Shown piece after piece: positions 39,393-53,000 of a stretch of DNA of 64,000 bases. The position numbers and the translations under genes were made by a program. The stretch covers positions 19,337,139 through 19,401,138 of the forward strand of contig CM053248.1 in the NCBI GenBank assembly GCA_028583405.1, given 5' to 3'. The stretch comes from Pogonophryne albipinna (taxonomy: Eukaryota; Chordata; Actinopteri; Perciformes; Artedidraconidae). Position 1 is the stretch's first letter. The number at the start of each line of letters is the position of its first letter. The notes under the pieces were generated by a model that was not told the DNA's origin, searched no databases, and saw only the letters and a program-made list of their open reading frames with translations.

Positions 39393-42300
39393 CCTTATTT
39401 TAATCATTACCATCTAAAAGTTGTCAAATGCACTAAAAGCCAAATCCAGTCATTTGACTAAGCTAAGACCTACGTGATTGATGGTGGGGCAAGGAAAACA
39501 CAAGTGCGCATGCTCTATTGGCCCAATGGGTGCGTAACCTACCTGCCTAATCTGAAAGATGGAAGATCCTGAGGAAGATCTGTTCATTTGTGTTACCCAT
39601 ATTGGCTTTATGCGCCACTGAGCAACTTCCATAGTAATGAACGGGGCCCCACCCCAACCCTGTATCCAGTTTTCTGTAGGATCCAGCTGACCTGCACTTG
39701 CACAGGAACCCTGTTCATTTAGCCTCACACAGAGTGAAACTTGACAACCTGATATGCAGGACTGTAGCCATCCCATGAGCCTCAGCTGTGTTCAATTAAT
39801 AAGCAGGCACTTAGCGAGCCAGCCGCAAGAGGGTCCTTACTGTCACATTCCCAGAGGGAGGGGTCCTAAATGAGTCATTAGATACTCAGCACACATACAC
39901 CTGCTTGTCACACCCACACACACACACTGCTGAAGTAGACCATGCGCGTGTGTGTTTGCGGTTAGCACCGGGGGTTGGGTTTGTGCTAATGGAGTTTTAA
40001 TGACACCTACTCTCGCCTAATCACCTGTTCTGGAGGCTTCCAGCAGCACAGGTAGCCCAGCGTTCCCAGCAAGGGAATTATTTGTAATGTCTCCTGTTCA
40101 TGTCTTCTCTCTCATTTGCCTCCCCAATTATTCCATAAGGCTCCACTCAAACCGACCCTGCCTCAGAGGAGGTAAAACGTAATTATAATCAAAAGATCTG
40201 CTAATTTACATCAACATATCAGTGTAGATATGGAGCCATTTTGCACTGAGCGGGGTGTTGGAGAGCCTGAGCTTTGCCATTGTTGTGTCCCCCAGTGGTG
40301 CCGCTGAGTTTGCCTTGATTAAGATAATTAGTGTTTAAGCTGGAGAGGAACAGTAATAGAAGTTATCTCTCTGTTTACCATTAAGTCAAGGCACAGCAGG
40401 TGAGGATGGTAATTTTGGGTTATGTCATCAATTTTGAGATTTTTGGTGCCTTAACCACCAGGAGATTAATCAAATATGCAAACAATCATCAAAGTAAAAC
40501 AGCTTTACACATTCCCCTGGTTCAAGAGTTTAATCTGTGTGTTTGAATACAAATTAGTTGTTATTTACCACAGACTTTCTTCCTCACAACCCTGTTTTTT
40601 GCAGAGTGGTGAAAAGTTACTAAGCATATGTTACTTATTTATTTACTTCATGTAAACAAACTGAAGTTCTGTTTACGTTCAGGGTTTGTAAAAAATCCTT
40701 TTATGTATTCTTGAGCTCTGAATGCTTTTCTTTACTAATGAAACCCATAAACACAACACATTTTGTAAACGTTTGATATCTGCTCTAAGTCCATCCCATA
40801 GAGGTATGAAGGGAACTGGAAAGAGCGTTGGAGGCAGGGCCCTGTTACTTCCTATGAAAGTTCCTAAGTGGCGCATGAATCCCAAAATGAGGCAACTGTA
40901 GATTCAGAAAGGGGTATTGGGCCCACAGAGCATGTGCACTTGAGTTTTCTTAAACCCCGCCTCCAATCTGCAGGCCTTGGCTCAGTTTAATGAATGGAGG
41001 AGGAATAACCCTTGATTTGGCTTTTAGCACATTTTACCAATTTTTTTATTCTTTTCAACGCTGATTGACAGATACTTCTTTCCCAACCCGAGTCAATGGG
41101 AAAAAGTATTGTTGGGTACAAATGACGTCCTGAACTAGATCAGAAATACAGTACTACTGTTTTGCCACAACAAACATTTGCTTCAGCGCCTGCAGCCGGC
41201 ACACTTCCTAGGGTCTTGAGCCATACATTACAAGCTTGTATTCCTATATTCTATGCTTATTCTGGCATAAACGACCTTTTCTGCTGCAATATCGCCTCCT
41301 GTGGACAAGTGGATTATTGTGACACGTTTGGCAGGAATGTGTATTTTTAATTATATTTTTACTTTATTGCTACTTATCCACTACATTTAGCCTTCATACT
41401 GAACTTTTTTACGTTGCAATGTCATTCTGTGATTTTCCAGATTCTACAGATGGCCAGTCCGCCACTGCTCACAAGCTTATTAAGATCCAAAGGTTTAGTG
41501 CGTTTTGAATCAATGCTGAGTACAGCCAAACTTGACAGTCTCTTCTCGGTCATTGTAGACCGAATGCTTCTCGTTTTGCGCCGTCCCGTTCAAATGACAA
41601 TCACATTTCCATGCTCGCGCCAGGGCCGGGGGAGGGGTTACAAGGCTCGCGTCTTGTGCTGCATTCACTTGCACTCGGACATTAGGGATTTTCTCTCATA
41701 AATGTCCGATGAGCCAAAACTTTTCTTTCAAAACAAAGCTGCCAACTGGGGTGGCAGCATATGCACCACCACCCCTCGCCCTCCATGATCAAGCGGCTTC
41801 TCCGATTTTGTTGTCAATGTTTTGACTGAACTTTGTTACCGTTCACATATAAGTAAACATTACGTTTGAATGATTTAGTGAGCTGATGTTATTTTTTTCA
41901 AACCACAAACCGCATATTGGCTATTTCAGCACCACGCGCTGTCCACCTACTTATTGATCCACTATCAGCGTCAGTGCACCCCGCTGCCAGATTGTGCCTG
42001 TGCTGTGTGTCATTCACTCTCAACATGGATACAAGTACAATAAGCATTCTTCAGGTGTAGGTAGATTCTCTATTCGGACATTAAAGCCTATATGTGTGAC
42101 TGTCGGTCCGATATTTAAAAAAAAGAAAATCTCAAGATAATCTTTTATTTTTATTCGCAAAATAATTTTCCGGGCCAAATATTATTGCTGGCGTGCCACC
42201 AATGGCCCGCGCGGGCCGCCTATTGCCGACCCATGAAAGACAAAAAACGACAATTCCTGGCAAAAGAACGCCAATGGACACTGCCCAAATGAATGGGCAT

Positions 42301-43693
42301 AACTAATGAACAGAAGAAGATAGGATCTTCTAATCAGTTCTGATACAATGATAGTAAATGTGTGCACTTTTCTGTGTTGAATGTTTCTTTCAATGTTATG
42401 GTTAGCAGTTATTTTTAATGAAATAAGTAAAGAATTCAAGCTCCATTTTTGGTTCCTTTTTTATTTATGGACAAATATCCCCTATTATAGTGTATATAAG
42501 TCTCCAGTAGGACTCAGATGAGAGTGTTGCACTTTTCCTTTTACTTATACATATGATGTTTTGGTGTTGTTGTTTTTTGTTGTTGTTTTGTTTCTTTCCG
42601 TTAACCGTCGAGTGGGAAATAAGTATTTTTTGTGTTTCTCTTAGTATCCTAAGATACTGTTATGTTTGGCTGTGAAAAAAATAAATTATTATGAAGGACA
42701 GACCATCTATTTCTATTTATCTTGTTTTTTTTAGAAAGGGGCAGGTCATATAAGATTATTTTCTTCTCCCTGCTCCTTTTCGTTCAATGGTGTGTTTTTA
42801 GAGACATGTTTTGCGTACCATGAGCGGAACAAATTAAAATTAAATTAAAATGAGTGACATATATCATTAGCTGAGGTTGTGCTGATTTCTGGGATGTGTA
42901 ACACTTTATTATACTGTAAAGACAGTACAATTTATAAGGCAAAACACAGAAAAATCCTTTGTGGGTCTCAGAGGTTTAACATGCAACTCACATGTTAAAG
43001 CATAATTAAAAATAATATATGTATTATACATTATAACATGACACTTACAGGTCCAATTCTTAATGCATAGTGACTACTTTTACTTGCATATATATATATA
43101 AGATCTTGTATAGTATATTCAAATGGTGTCTATATCTTTACATAAGTAAAATCATTTTTGAATATATCTTTACAACTTTAAATATTGCTGACTAAATAAA
43201 CAACAACAATATTTAAAGATTGGGAGAAACGTGGAAACTCAGCTAATCGGCCTCATCAGGTTTCATCACGATTTAAACAATGGCTAACCAACTCCTATAT
43301 AAATCTGTTTATACATCTGTTTTGTAAATTAGTGCTTTTGTTCTCTCTGAATCCCCTTGGAAGCTAAGAGCTTATTATGATTATTATCATTATTAGGGGT
43401 TATATATTTGCTTCTGCATGCAACACATACAGTTTCATTCTGATGAATACACACATCACAGAATAGCTATGCAGCCTTCCTCTGTGTGGGCACCCCAACG
43501 CTCAGAGGCTGATTGTTCCCAGGGTAATGGCTGTAATTTGGACTAATGGAGACAACTGCCTTCACACAGCAAACACTGAGATAGAGATGGAGGAAAGAGA
43601 AAGTAGACAAATAACAGGGATTGGGGTAAAGATACAATGCAATTATATTCAATGGACAATGTGGGAGTATGTATCTAATAAATAAATAAAAAA
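39393..43693 (+). other. Intron B-C, mostly unassigned
   Basis: No exon or RNA gene seen. 42540-42840 (GTTGTTGTTTT runs, gaaaggggcaggtcatataa, ending in ATTAAAATTAAATTAAAATG) looks like a LINE 3' tail, but I cannot place the family. TGGCCCGCGCGGGCCGCC-like sequence near 42203 resembles a hAT terminus without a partner. Confidence 0.4.
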
Positions 43694-44360
43694 CTCACTC
43701 TGGAGGGAACACAGGGATGTTAGCAGGGCCGGTTTTTGGCATAGGCGACATAGGCGGTCTTCTAGGGCGCCAGATCTCGGGGGGCGCTGCACTGGTAGCT
43801 CTGGGAGAAAAAAAAAAAGTTTTGACCGTTGGTGCTCATCCTAATTTTCGGCCTTGATGTAACAACATTCATAATTAAGTAACACCCTTTTCACCCCGGT
43901 TACACGTTTCATTTGCCCTGTACGATCGGCGCTGCAAGTGATGAAAGTGGGGGATGTTAGCTTATCAGGCGCCCGCAGCTCACAGACAAAGTGCGAGTGA
44001 GTGTGGGAGCGAGCGAGGGAGAGAGAGAGGGTGCACCGGTACCGGCGCTGTTGTTGTTATTAGCATCTGGTGCTAGCTTATATTATTATTATTGGTTATG
44101 TTCACATACTTATTTGATTATTAAAACCAATCTTTTTCATATGGGTGTTTAGAGTTGTACCCCCTAGATCTAGTCTCTAGTAATTGTGTGCTCAAAGTGC
44201 ACCAGATTGAAGCATTTTACTAAAATCTCGCCTAGGGCATCAAATTGGCTAGAACCGGCCCTGGATGTTAGCCTTTGCAGACCGTTTACATGCACTAAAA
44301 CCTATAGAACACAATACAGGAGAAGGAAAACACCAAAAAGCTTAATAGGGCCCCTTTCAA
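43694..44360 (-). mobile_element. GGGCCC-end MITE fragment carrying a hAT
   Basis: The two halves (43694-43723 and 44264-44360, the second ending TTAATAGGGCCCCTTTCAAG) join into the inverse of the copy at about 16857-16968. The hAT at 43724-44263 lies between them. Confidence 0.82.
43724..44263. mobile_element. 540-bp non-autonomous hAT with CAGGGCCGGTTYT ends
   Basis: CAGGGCCGGTTTTT...AGAACCGGCCCTG termini are flanked by a perfect 8-bp duplication GATGTTAG (43716-43723, 44264-44271). No transposase. Its body matches about 2935-3798 in inverse orientation. Confidence 0.95.
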
Positions 44361-44757
44361 GCGACTAAAGCCTAAAGATTGGAATATTGAATTAGTCCAT
44401 AACTTTAAATGTTCACGATTAAATAAACCATAAACTATTATAGTTTGGGGAAACATTGAGTAAATGAAATAATTTGTGCAGAAATGTAGCTAGTCTGCTT
44501 ACATTTTTTGTGTTTTTTGTGTTTTTCTAACTTATAGTATATATAATTGTCAGCAATATGAATCTTAATAAATAAAAAATGATATAAGTGTAACTTTCCT
44601 GCTATAACTTTCCAGTTCTTTTTATAGACTGTGACATTATTGTGATCACACTATAGAGGGCAAAAAAACGTGAACGCATTCCACAGCACTATATCACCTC
44701 CTTGTTTCTTGTTCATCAGCTCATTGATCAGCCCTATTGAATTTGTGCTAACCAGGG

Positions 44758-44955
<198 letters not shown>

Positions 44956-45860
44956 GCATGCGTGTGGCCCTGCCTTGCTGCTGGCATGGCTGACAGGGTA
45001 ATTCTTTCTAATGAAATAACGCAGCCATTGTGGACAACAATTAAGGGTAGCTTTCATCCCACTCATTAGGCTGAGTGGAGGAGCACTTTCATTTGCCCAC
45101 ATTCTTAATGATCTGATCTGAAGGACACACCCACTGATTGAATGCATTCCCCCACACACACACACACACACACACACATGCACAGACACAGGTGCCTTTA
45201 TGGTCACACTAGAAACATTCTTGTTTCGTTTGAATTATTTTTAACGAATCCATCAGAGGAATAAAATTAGTTAAAAGATTATGCAGTCCTTTAAAATAAA
45301 AAAGGAAAATAAAAGTTGTACGACTTTCAATACTAGTGCAATGATGCCTAATGTAAATACAATTTTAGAAATTCAATTGATGGTACATGAAATCTCTTTT
45401 ATTTAAAATGTGGATATTGTGAACAAAAAGGTATTTTATACACTTGAGCATAAAACAGCTGGTAGTCCTATGAGGACTAAACTCGTGAAATGTCAAAAAA
45501 CTCTCTTTCAGAAGAAAATGAAAGTCCTCTCTAAAAGCACGAAGTCTACAGATCCACTGAGCTGTCAGTTTAATGGAACATGACTAAAGTATGTTCATAC
45601 ACAATTTGCTAAATTAAAAAGTTTAGAAGGGTTAGGGTTAGTCAAATATACTGCATATTTAATATCCAAAAATATATCATGCAATACCATATATACTTGT
45701 TTTGGCACATGATAATAAAAAATAAAAAAAGCCAGTGTGATTCTTGACATATTTTTCATTTTCATTAACTTTGACTGATATGTTAAGGCCTTTCGACTTA
45801 TTTTTTCCAAAAAGTTCTATTTAAAATGGAGTGTGTGTAGTTCACAACCCCTTTTCACAT
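44956..45860 (+). other. Intron B-C, unassigned
   Basis: A short (AC)n lies at about 45153-45178. Nothing else recognised. Confidence 0.5.
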
Positions 45861-46426
45861 TAGAGGTTTCTCAATACTCTAATTTCCCCTCCTTGACTCC
45901 TATCCTCGACTCCTATCCTCGAGACTTAGTCCCGCCCACAGGAGATGCGAGCGGAGGACTGAGGAGGGGAACCGAGGAGAGAGGAGGGGAAGCAGCAGGC
46001 GGTTAGAGAAATGAGAACTCCTCTCCTCTGAGCGGTCATTTTAAAGATACGTCCATTAATGATGACAGGAGGCACAGCAGCCCTCTGTCTGATGGACAGA
46101 TGTGTTCATGATGACTTATATATTTACTTTTAATTCATTCACAGTGCGGTATAATGAGACAATAACAGGCTACAGATGCGGACATATACTGTACACACAC
46201 ATACATATATAAATATATATACAATTTCAGAATCAAACAAGTATGAGAGCACTCTCATAATAACGTAACACAATCAGAGACTGGATGTACTGGATGTACT
46301 GGATGTACCCCCCCCCCCCTCTCTGGTCGCTGAAATGGGGAATTGAAATTACGGGCCAAAAGTTGTATTTACAAGTATTAAAAGTAAGCAGAGGACACCA
46401 AACCAACTGAGACCCGTCTGTCGCAT

Positions 46427-46536
46427 CTACGCACTGTACAACACACACACACCTACGCACTGTACCACACACACACCTACACACTGTACCACACACACAC
46501 CTACACACTGTACCACACACACACCTACACACTGTA

Positions 46537-46602
<66 letters not shown>

Positions 46603-46618
46603 TACCACACACACCTAC
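46427..46618 (+). repeat. 24-bp minisatellite and (CA)n
   Basis: Units of CTAC(A/G)CACTGTACC + (AC)n start at 46427, 46453, 46477, 46501 and 46525. They lead into about 60 bp of pure CA (46539-46600) and a final partial unit. Not a CRISPR: there are no unique spacers. Confidence 0.93.
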
Positions 46619-46718
46619 AGCTCCTAAAGCATAATCAGGCTACAGCCGTTGTGTATTTTATTATGTGAAGCTCTAAATGGTCTTAGAAAAATATTGACTC
46701 TTTGTTTGTAGATATCTA

Positions 46719-46830
46719 CTATCAATCAATCAATGTTTATTTATATAGCCCAATATCACAAATGTTACATTTGTCTCAGTGGACTTCACAGTTTGAACAG
46801 AATATCAGTATGACAATACGATACTAAACT
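46719..46830 (-). mobile_element. LINE-type 3' tail fragment (minus)
   Basis: TCAATCAATCAATGTTTATT, TATAGCCCAATATCACAAAT and ATATCAGTATGACAATACGA mirror the 3' end of the element at 47690-48195. Confidence 0.65.
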
Positions 46831-47689
46831 ACAGCATACAAATACAGAGAGTAATGTAGGCCTGTTATACTGAGTGATATATATTATACACACTGCTCTG
46901 CTTTCTGCACGGACCTCACAGCTGTTCTCACTGTAAACATCGCGTCGCGATGAAAGCAGTTACTAAAATAATATGCAGGGGATGCATGCAGAGCTGTCAT
47001 TGGCTGAGATAAGTCTGGCAGAGTATTGAGAAACCTCTAGGGTCAAGCCCTGTCCACTTTGTCTTTCTCTTGTGACACAAACACAGACACACATACCCCT
47101 CACACACACACACACACAAAAAGTAACTCCGAGTGGTGCCCTCTACATCCCTCAACTCCGATACTAGCCACATAAACAAAGACACAAGCTATTAAATAAT
47201 GTATTAATTCTAATTTCCATATATTCTTCACCTCATTTTGACATTTTCATTGATATAAAACCATCAGTCTTTATTAAGTTACTTCTTTTTGAGGCCACTT
47301 TCTTTAACTCTGATTAGAGTGCAATTTACAGCATGTGTAGTTCTATACAGTATGTATATGCAACATCCGTGTTTTTTTTGTGGACTTCATCTTCAGGGTT
47401 AGTGTTGTGACCTTGCCTTTGCTCTGCTGCCTGCTCCATGTTTATTTATTTATTGAAATAAACAACTTGATTCAAGGTCTAGTTATGGGAAGCACAAGGC
47501 TGAGCATTACCATACTGCATGCAAGGTTAGTGCAGCTTCACACAGACATGAGTTCATCCAAAGCTCCACCTGAGCGTCCAATCATCTCGGCTTTTGATAC
47601 TGATATTTATTTAGTCTGAAGCCAGAAAAAATGAATCTAATTCTTGGCGTTATTGTCGTTAATACAGAAGCAGATCTCGGTGTCTGTGT

Positions 47690-48195
47690 GGGTCTTTATT
47701 TAGAAACTTGGACTTCGGGTCGTGGCTGAACCTGTCTCTGCGGTCCTGCCTTGGGTCTCGTCATGCTGCTTCCCTGAAGCCTTCCACAGGATTGTAGCTG
47801 ACATCCTCGTGGATTCATCTTCTTATTACAGACACATGCATTTCCTAACATTCGGTCTATATGCTGTAAAATGTATTATCTCTTGGATTTACACACGGCA
47901 TCTATTGCACGTCTGTCCGTCCTGGGAGAGGGATCCCTCCTCTGTTGCTCTCCCTGAGGTTTCTCCCATGTTCCCTTTAAACTGTGGGTTTTCTCCGGAA
48001 GTGTTTCCTTGTACGATGTGAGGGTCTAAGGATAGAGGGTGTCGTTTTTCTCATACTGATATTCTGAACAATCTGTGCTGTTGTATTTGCTGTAAAGTGT
48101 CTCTACTGTAGGCTATTTTTATTATATGTACAGCACTTTGGCTCGACCAAAAATCGTTTATAAATGTGCTATATAAATAAAACTTGATTGATTTG
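47690..48195 (+). mobile_element. LINE-type 3' UTR copy ending (TTGAT)n
   Basis: Contains GTCCTGGGAGAGGGATCCCT, CCCTGAGGTTTCTCCCATGT and GTACGATGTGAGGGTCTAAG, and ends GCTATATAAATAAAACTTGA TTGATT. It is a common teleost retroelement 3' end, possibly Rex1-like; the family is not certain. Confidence 0.65.
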
Positions 48196-48715
48196 ATTAG
48201 AAACAGAAAGGAAAAACTAGATAGATTTTCTTTCTAAATAAAATGGCCTTGACTTATTTGTCATATACTTTACATGCATTTCCTATTCTATTTACCAATG
48301 CATTGTGCTTTGTCTGTAAAAAACTGTAAATCAATGGGTCCATCCCCATGTTTGGCTACTTGATATGTAAAACGTACAGTTAGTTTAACATCTGATATGA
48401 AGAAAACAACACAAGATCCAAAGGGAAAATGCTGTGTTAGAGAGTTATCTTTATAGTGTCACGTAGACCACGCTGACTGGCCATGTGGGATAAGAGACCA
48501 ATAAATCACCCTAATATACTGTACAGGTCTGACCCTATTTACTTGTATTCCCATATCTCTACTGTAGAGTCAAGCACATGCTAAGGCTTAAAAAGAGAAC
48601 TTCCACCACAGCAGATGCTTTAGTGTTTGCCATGTTTAATGTATGAGTGAGAACATTTGTATTTGTCCCACAGTGAAGAATTTAACAGTTTTACAGCAAA
48701 GAGGACATTGCAGTT

Positions 48716-49030
48716 AAAGGGGCCCAATTATACTTTTCGGGGTTTTCCCTTTCTTGTAATGTGTTTTTGTGCATGTAAATGGTCTGCAAAGGCTAAAATG
48801 CGCTAAAAGCTAAAACGCCTCCATTAGACTCCTTTGTTTACTTCAGTAACAAAGTGACATCACTATGTAACACTCACTCTTTTATTAGTGCTCAAACACA
48901 TTATACGTGATAGGCTAAGGGGCGGCCATTTTTGACACATCTGTAAGCAGTTAACCAGCTAACCAATTAGAGCAGACTTGGATCTGGTTTTAGACAGAGG
49001 GTGAAAAGAGGAGCTGCAGCACCATTAACT
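48716..49030 (+). repeat. GGGCCC-end MITE family copy (long)
   Basis: Starts TTAAAGGGGCCC (48714 on), then TTTTCCCTTTCTTGTAATGT and ATGTAAATGGTCTGCAAAGG. The body is shared with 20742-21075, including TAGACAGAGGGTGAAAAGAG. Confidence 0.78.
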
Positions 49031-49040
49031 GCAGTATACC

Positions 49041-50014
49041 ATAAGTATAACATATTTAATAATATAGATGCATGGATAATGAATTCATTAAGATTCAAAA
49101 AGTCTGAGTATAACTATAGTGTGAGTTGACATCCAAGGTAAGAAATAAGTAGCAGCATTATTAAAGTAAGTAAATATATAAAAGTAGTTAAGTTGCAGCC
49201 AGTAGTAATTGTAAAAAAAGTACATGTTGCACAGTGTTATTTCACAGCAGTGGTGTTACATGTTTACATTGTGAAGTAGCAGCCAGTCATATATTGCACA
49301 TAAGCAGTGTCAATAGCCATAATATCGGGTTTCACCTTATTAACACACATATGACAAGCACACATTCACCACCGACATCAATGGGCGGAAAGGCGTGGCC
49401 ATTAGCACCATCACGATGCAGTAATTAGCCAATTAAAATGACGCATGGAGCCAATAAAGACCATAACAGAGAGATGAGAATAGAAACTATAAGCACCAAA
49501 TGCATGATTAGAGTGTATGGAGCATATAAACAAATGTATGGCAAAGCATAAGCCTTGATGAGCTGTTCCTTCACTTTCAACCCCTCCCCCCTAAATGGAA
49601 GCCATATCCTGTTTTAACTGAAAGGGCCCTTGCTTCCGCTGAAGAAACTCCAGCTCTGCTCATTTCCAGAGTGGGGAAAGGAAAAGCTCATTAAGATCTG
49701 AGATGTGTACTGAGGCATCGCGCTGCAATAGCCACCACAGTAATGTTCATTAACACTGCATAGCCCTCGTCTCCTGTACACACACAGCACTTTATTACCA
49801 CAACAGAGCAAACACAGCATTAAACAGCATTAGGAGTAAATGGATATTCTATTAATCTCATTGTCGGGTGAAGAGGAGTTGTTAATTTGGAGCGTTGACT
49901 GCTTGACCTTTTTTTGTTCTAACAGCGAAGGTCATAATGTTCTAATTATTTCCTCCTATTCCCTCCTTTTCTGTTCCTCCCCGTCCCCTTCTTCTCCCTT
50001 CTTGTCTTACACAG
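49041..50014 (+). other. Intron B-C, last part
   Basis: No repeat or exon recognised. It ends in the C/T-rich tract (about 49946-50014) of the exon C acceptor. Confidence 0.5.
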
Positions 50015-50068
50015 CAATTTGGCAAGATTTTGGACGTGGAGATTATTTTTAACGAACGAGGCTCCAAG
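50015..50068 (+). CDS. rbfox3: rbfox3 exon C: RRM middle (54 nt)
   Basis: The exon is 54 nt and encodes QFGKILDVEIIFNERGSK, the helix-1 end, beta-2 and beta-2/3 loop of the RBFOX RRM. This peptide is invariant among vertebrate RBFOX proteins in my knowledge of the family. A long C/T-rich tract ending in cttacacag precedes it, and the donor AAG|GTACGT is strong. Phases are 0/0, so skipping would keep frame but remove part of the RRM. It lies 22.6 kb from exon B and 7.0 kb from exon D. Confidence 0.97.
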
Positions 50069-53000
50069 GTACGTTTCCACACATTCAAGCACACTCTCTC
50101 ACACGTGGTTTTTCATCCGATTGTGATTGTCTCTTTCTCTTCTATCGCAGTCCTCCTCTCACTGTCTTCACTTCTCTTTCTGCTACTAAAAGTAATTACA
50201 ACTCCCAAACAGTGACACCTGCCTGCAGGCAACTATAACACCTTAGCGGCCTGCCATGCATCGTAACATGCAGCGAATGGATCCCACTTATCTTAAAGCT
50301 GACGTTAGGATTCACACAGTCTGAAAATACATGCCTCTTTAACTTCTCAATGCCTCTCCTGGAGAACAGTTTAAATCTCAGTACAAACTGTTTGATGAGG
50401 TTTTTATATGTTCTTGTTTTTTTGTTATATTCATAATTTGGAGCTTGTGGTTTCTTGTGAGTGCTTACAATTATACAAATACAATAAAACACAACAACAG
50501 CATTGTTAGACTAACGAGTCAGTTACAGTAGGTTGCAAGATCAGAAATCTTCTGATCTTCTGAGATATTGTTGCAGTTCATTTTGAATCAATCACCATAA
50601 GGAGATTTATTTTTGCATCTAATTAATACATTATATTGGTATAACCAAATTGAATAAAACACTGGTTTGAAACAGCTACTGTAGTACTTTAGAATATCTC
50701 TTTCTTTAGATTTTTTACCCATATATATACTGTACGAATGAAATGAAAGAACATTAATGTAATTTATAACATGCTAAATGAATTAACCAATGTGTATTTA
50801 TGGTTATACAGTTCATAGGATACTAAAGTCCAGACATCGTTCTGAAATCTCAGATGTGTTCGCAAAACTTGTCTTTCCATTTTTCCTGTTTGAAATTAGC
50901 TTCAAGTACATCAGAAAAAAAGACTTTTCATCAATGCAGTTGCTTGACTATGTTGATGGTCAAATAGTGTAAATGTATAATTGAACAGAAACTAGTTCAG
51001 CCAGTTAAACACATTGTGAATTTGAGTAATGTTATTCTGCTCAAATAAACCGTTAGCATAGCCAACACCACTTCAATGGAGTTAAATACAAATGTTCTAT
51101 GAATATATAACATAAGACTAGAAGGCTAAAAACCCACAAAATGTACTTTTCTCTGCTCATCTCTGGGTAAAAAAATGAAATGTAATTATGTTGAATGCTT
51201 TGTTGCCAAGATAGCATACCAACTAAGCTTAGTTACCAAGATAGAAGATAGCGTAACAATTGTGTTTAGTTACCAATATTTCGTACCAACTAAGTTTAGT
51301 AGTCCAGATACAGCCCGTCCAAAAAACGACCAAATAGGTCGATTGTTCAGCAGCTTAACCTATAGTCCCGTTTTAAAGTTTAGCACCTCTAGTGGTCGTG
51401 TAAGAAACAACAATGTGCGACATATGCTCCCGTTGATAGAATAGTTTGGCCATTAAAATGCTTTTTGATTTGATTTCTAGCGAGAAGTGTATATTGTACT
51501 TTCTTTGATAAATATTACGAAGATTATTTGAGGTCTCGTCAGGAGAACGTTAATATACTACGTCTTTCCCCACAGCGTCCATGTAAAGTTGGCGTCAACC
51601 CTCACGGGGTGAAAATAGTATTTCCGGTCTCGAAGTTTTCATAATAAAACCGGAAGTATTCCCCTCACTGTCAAATGATTTCACAGTGATATATCTGCCG
51701 TACTCATCCACTAAAAAACATAAGTTATTCTTGTTAATTACACAACATTGATTGGTTTAAATTGTGTGCAATGCTTTTGTGTTGTTAACCTTCGATTCGG
51801 AGAAACAAATAGTTTGGAGTTGGGAGTTTAGGATGGCCGAAGACACTACACTACCCATAATCCTCAACTATCGTTTGGGACTACAACATCCGCTTTGCTT
51901 GACAAACCCCGTGATTAGTCCTCAAGCTCTGTGATTGGATGTTGGAGTGGCAGTGCGCCAAGGTTACGCCGAGCGCCAAACAGCTCTATGAAATGGAATG
52001 AAACCACGGCAGACTATCCAGCCCCCCCCCCCCCCCCCCCCAGAACTACACATGCTGGCTATTGTGTTTCGCAACATGTTCTCTATGGCACGTCTCTACT
52101 GGGAATTGTAGTTTTAAAAGACGTTTTCGTATTTCCCATAATTAGAAGTTGCCAGTATTAAACTGTGCACACTGGTGTTATCAAATGTAAAACATATCAT
52201 TAATTAATGGGTGAAAATTGCTTGTGTCCATAATGGGCAGCATTAATGTATGAGTTGGAGGACTTGTTGTCCAGATAGCATTCCAACTACACTGTCCTTT
52301 CTCTCTTAACACATCTTGTTTACATTCAGTGCATCAGTTGTGTCCAATTCCATAGAACACTAATTGTTTACCTATGATAAAGAAAAGAAAGCCTTAGAAG
52401 GCATTAGGGTTAAGTGAGGGAACATATCTACATGTGGTTACAAAGTGTCAGAAGGATTAATTTTGCTTATATATATATATATATATACTGTAATAAGTTC
52501 CTCCTCTCAAGAACAGACCTATGTGTTATTAATGCACAGAGGAAGTCAGTGAATCCTGTGTATGTAGTAGAGAACACGTTGCTGTGTGCTGTCCATATTT
52601 ATTATCAGGTGAAAATAGTGAGTTAATTTGCTGCCTCCACACAATAACTCATCAATGACAAAGGAGTAGTGAGAGCCAGGACCACACTTGAAGGTAGAGC
52701 TTTCCTTTTAAGTCAAAAGGGAATAGCTGGGACATTTCCATGACTCTTTTGTTAAAGAGATGTTTAATCTCAATGAGACCTATCCTGGTTGAATAAAGGT
52801 TAAATAAAAAAATATTTAGACAAAATCGACCAAACATTACACTGGTAACAAGTTCTTCAAAGTCTTCTAGGGTTCCTCAAGGATTTTGGAAATGCTACCC
52901 TTTGTATTTGTAAACACTAGAATCAGAATCTAAGTTATAGAAGGGGCATCTTAAAGGTGGACTGACAGCTGGGTGAAGCTGTGAAATGTCGACCCCCATT

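Larger units (their letters stand above)
45861..47039. mobile_element. TIR element with TAGAGGTTTCTCAATACTCT ends
   Basis: A perfect 20-bp inverted repeat lies at 45861-45880 and 47020-47039. TA at the outer edges may be the target duplication. The interior has CCTCGACTCCTATCCTCGA repeats, a minisatellite/(CA)n (46427-46618) and a LINE-tail fragment (46719-46830). No transposase. Confidence 0.82.

Noticed and set aside
39450..39776. A 108-codon minus-strand frame in intron B-C
   Set aside because: No recognisable domain, no splice context and a repeat-like surround; probably chance.
41414..41701. A 95-codon plus-strand frame
   Set aside because: No family resemblance, and GC-rich motifs suggest a transposon fragment.
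42203..42222. GGCCCGCGCGGGCC palindrome as a hAT terminus
   Set aside because: No matching partner end or target duplication was found within reach.
46427..46618. CRISPR-like array
   Set aside because: Adjacent 24-bp units without unique spacers in vertebrate DNA; it is a minisatellite.
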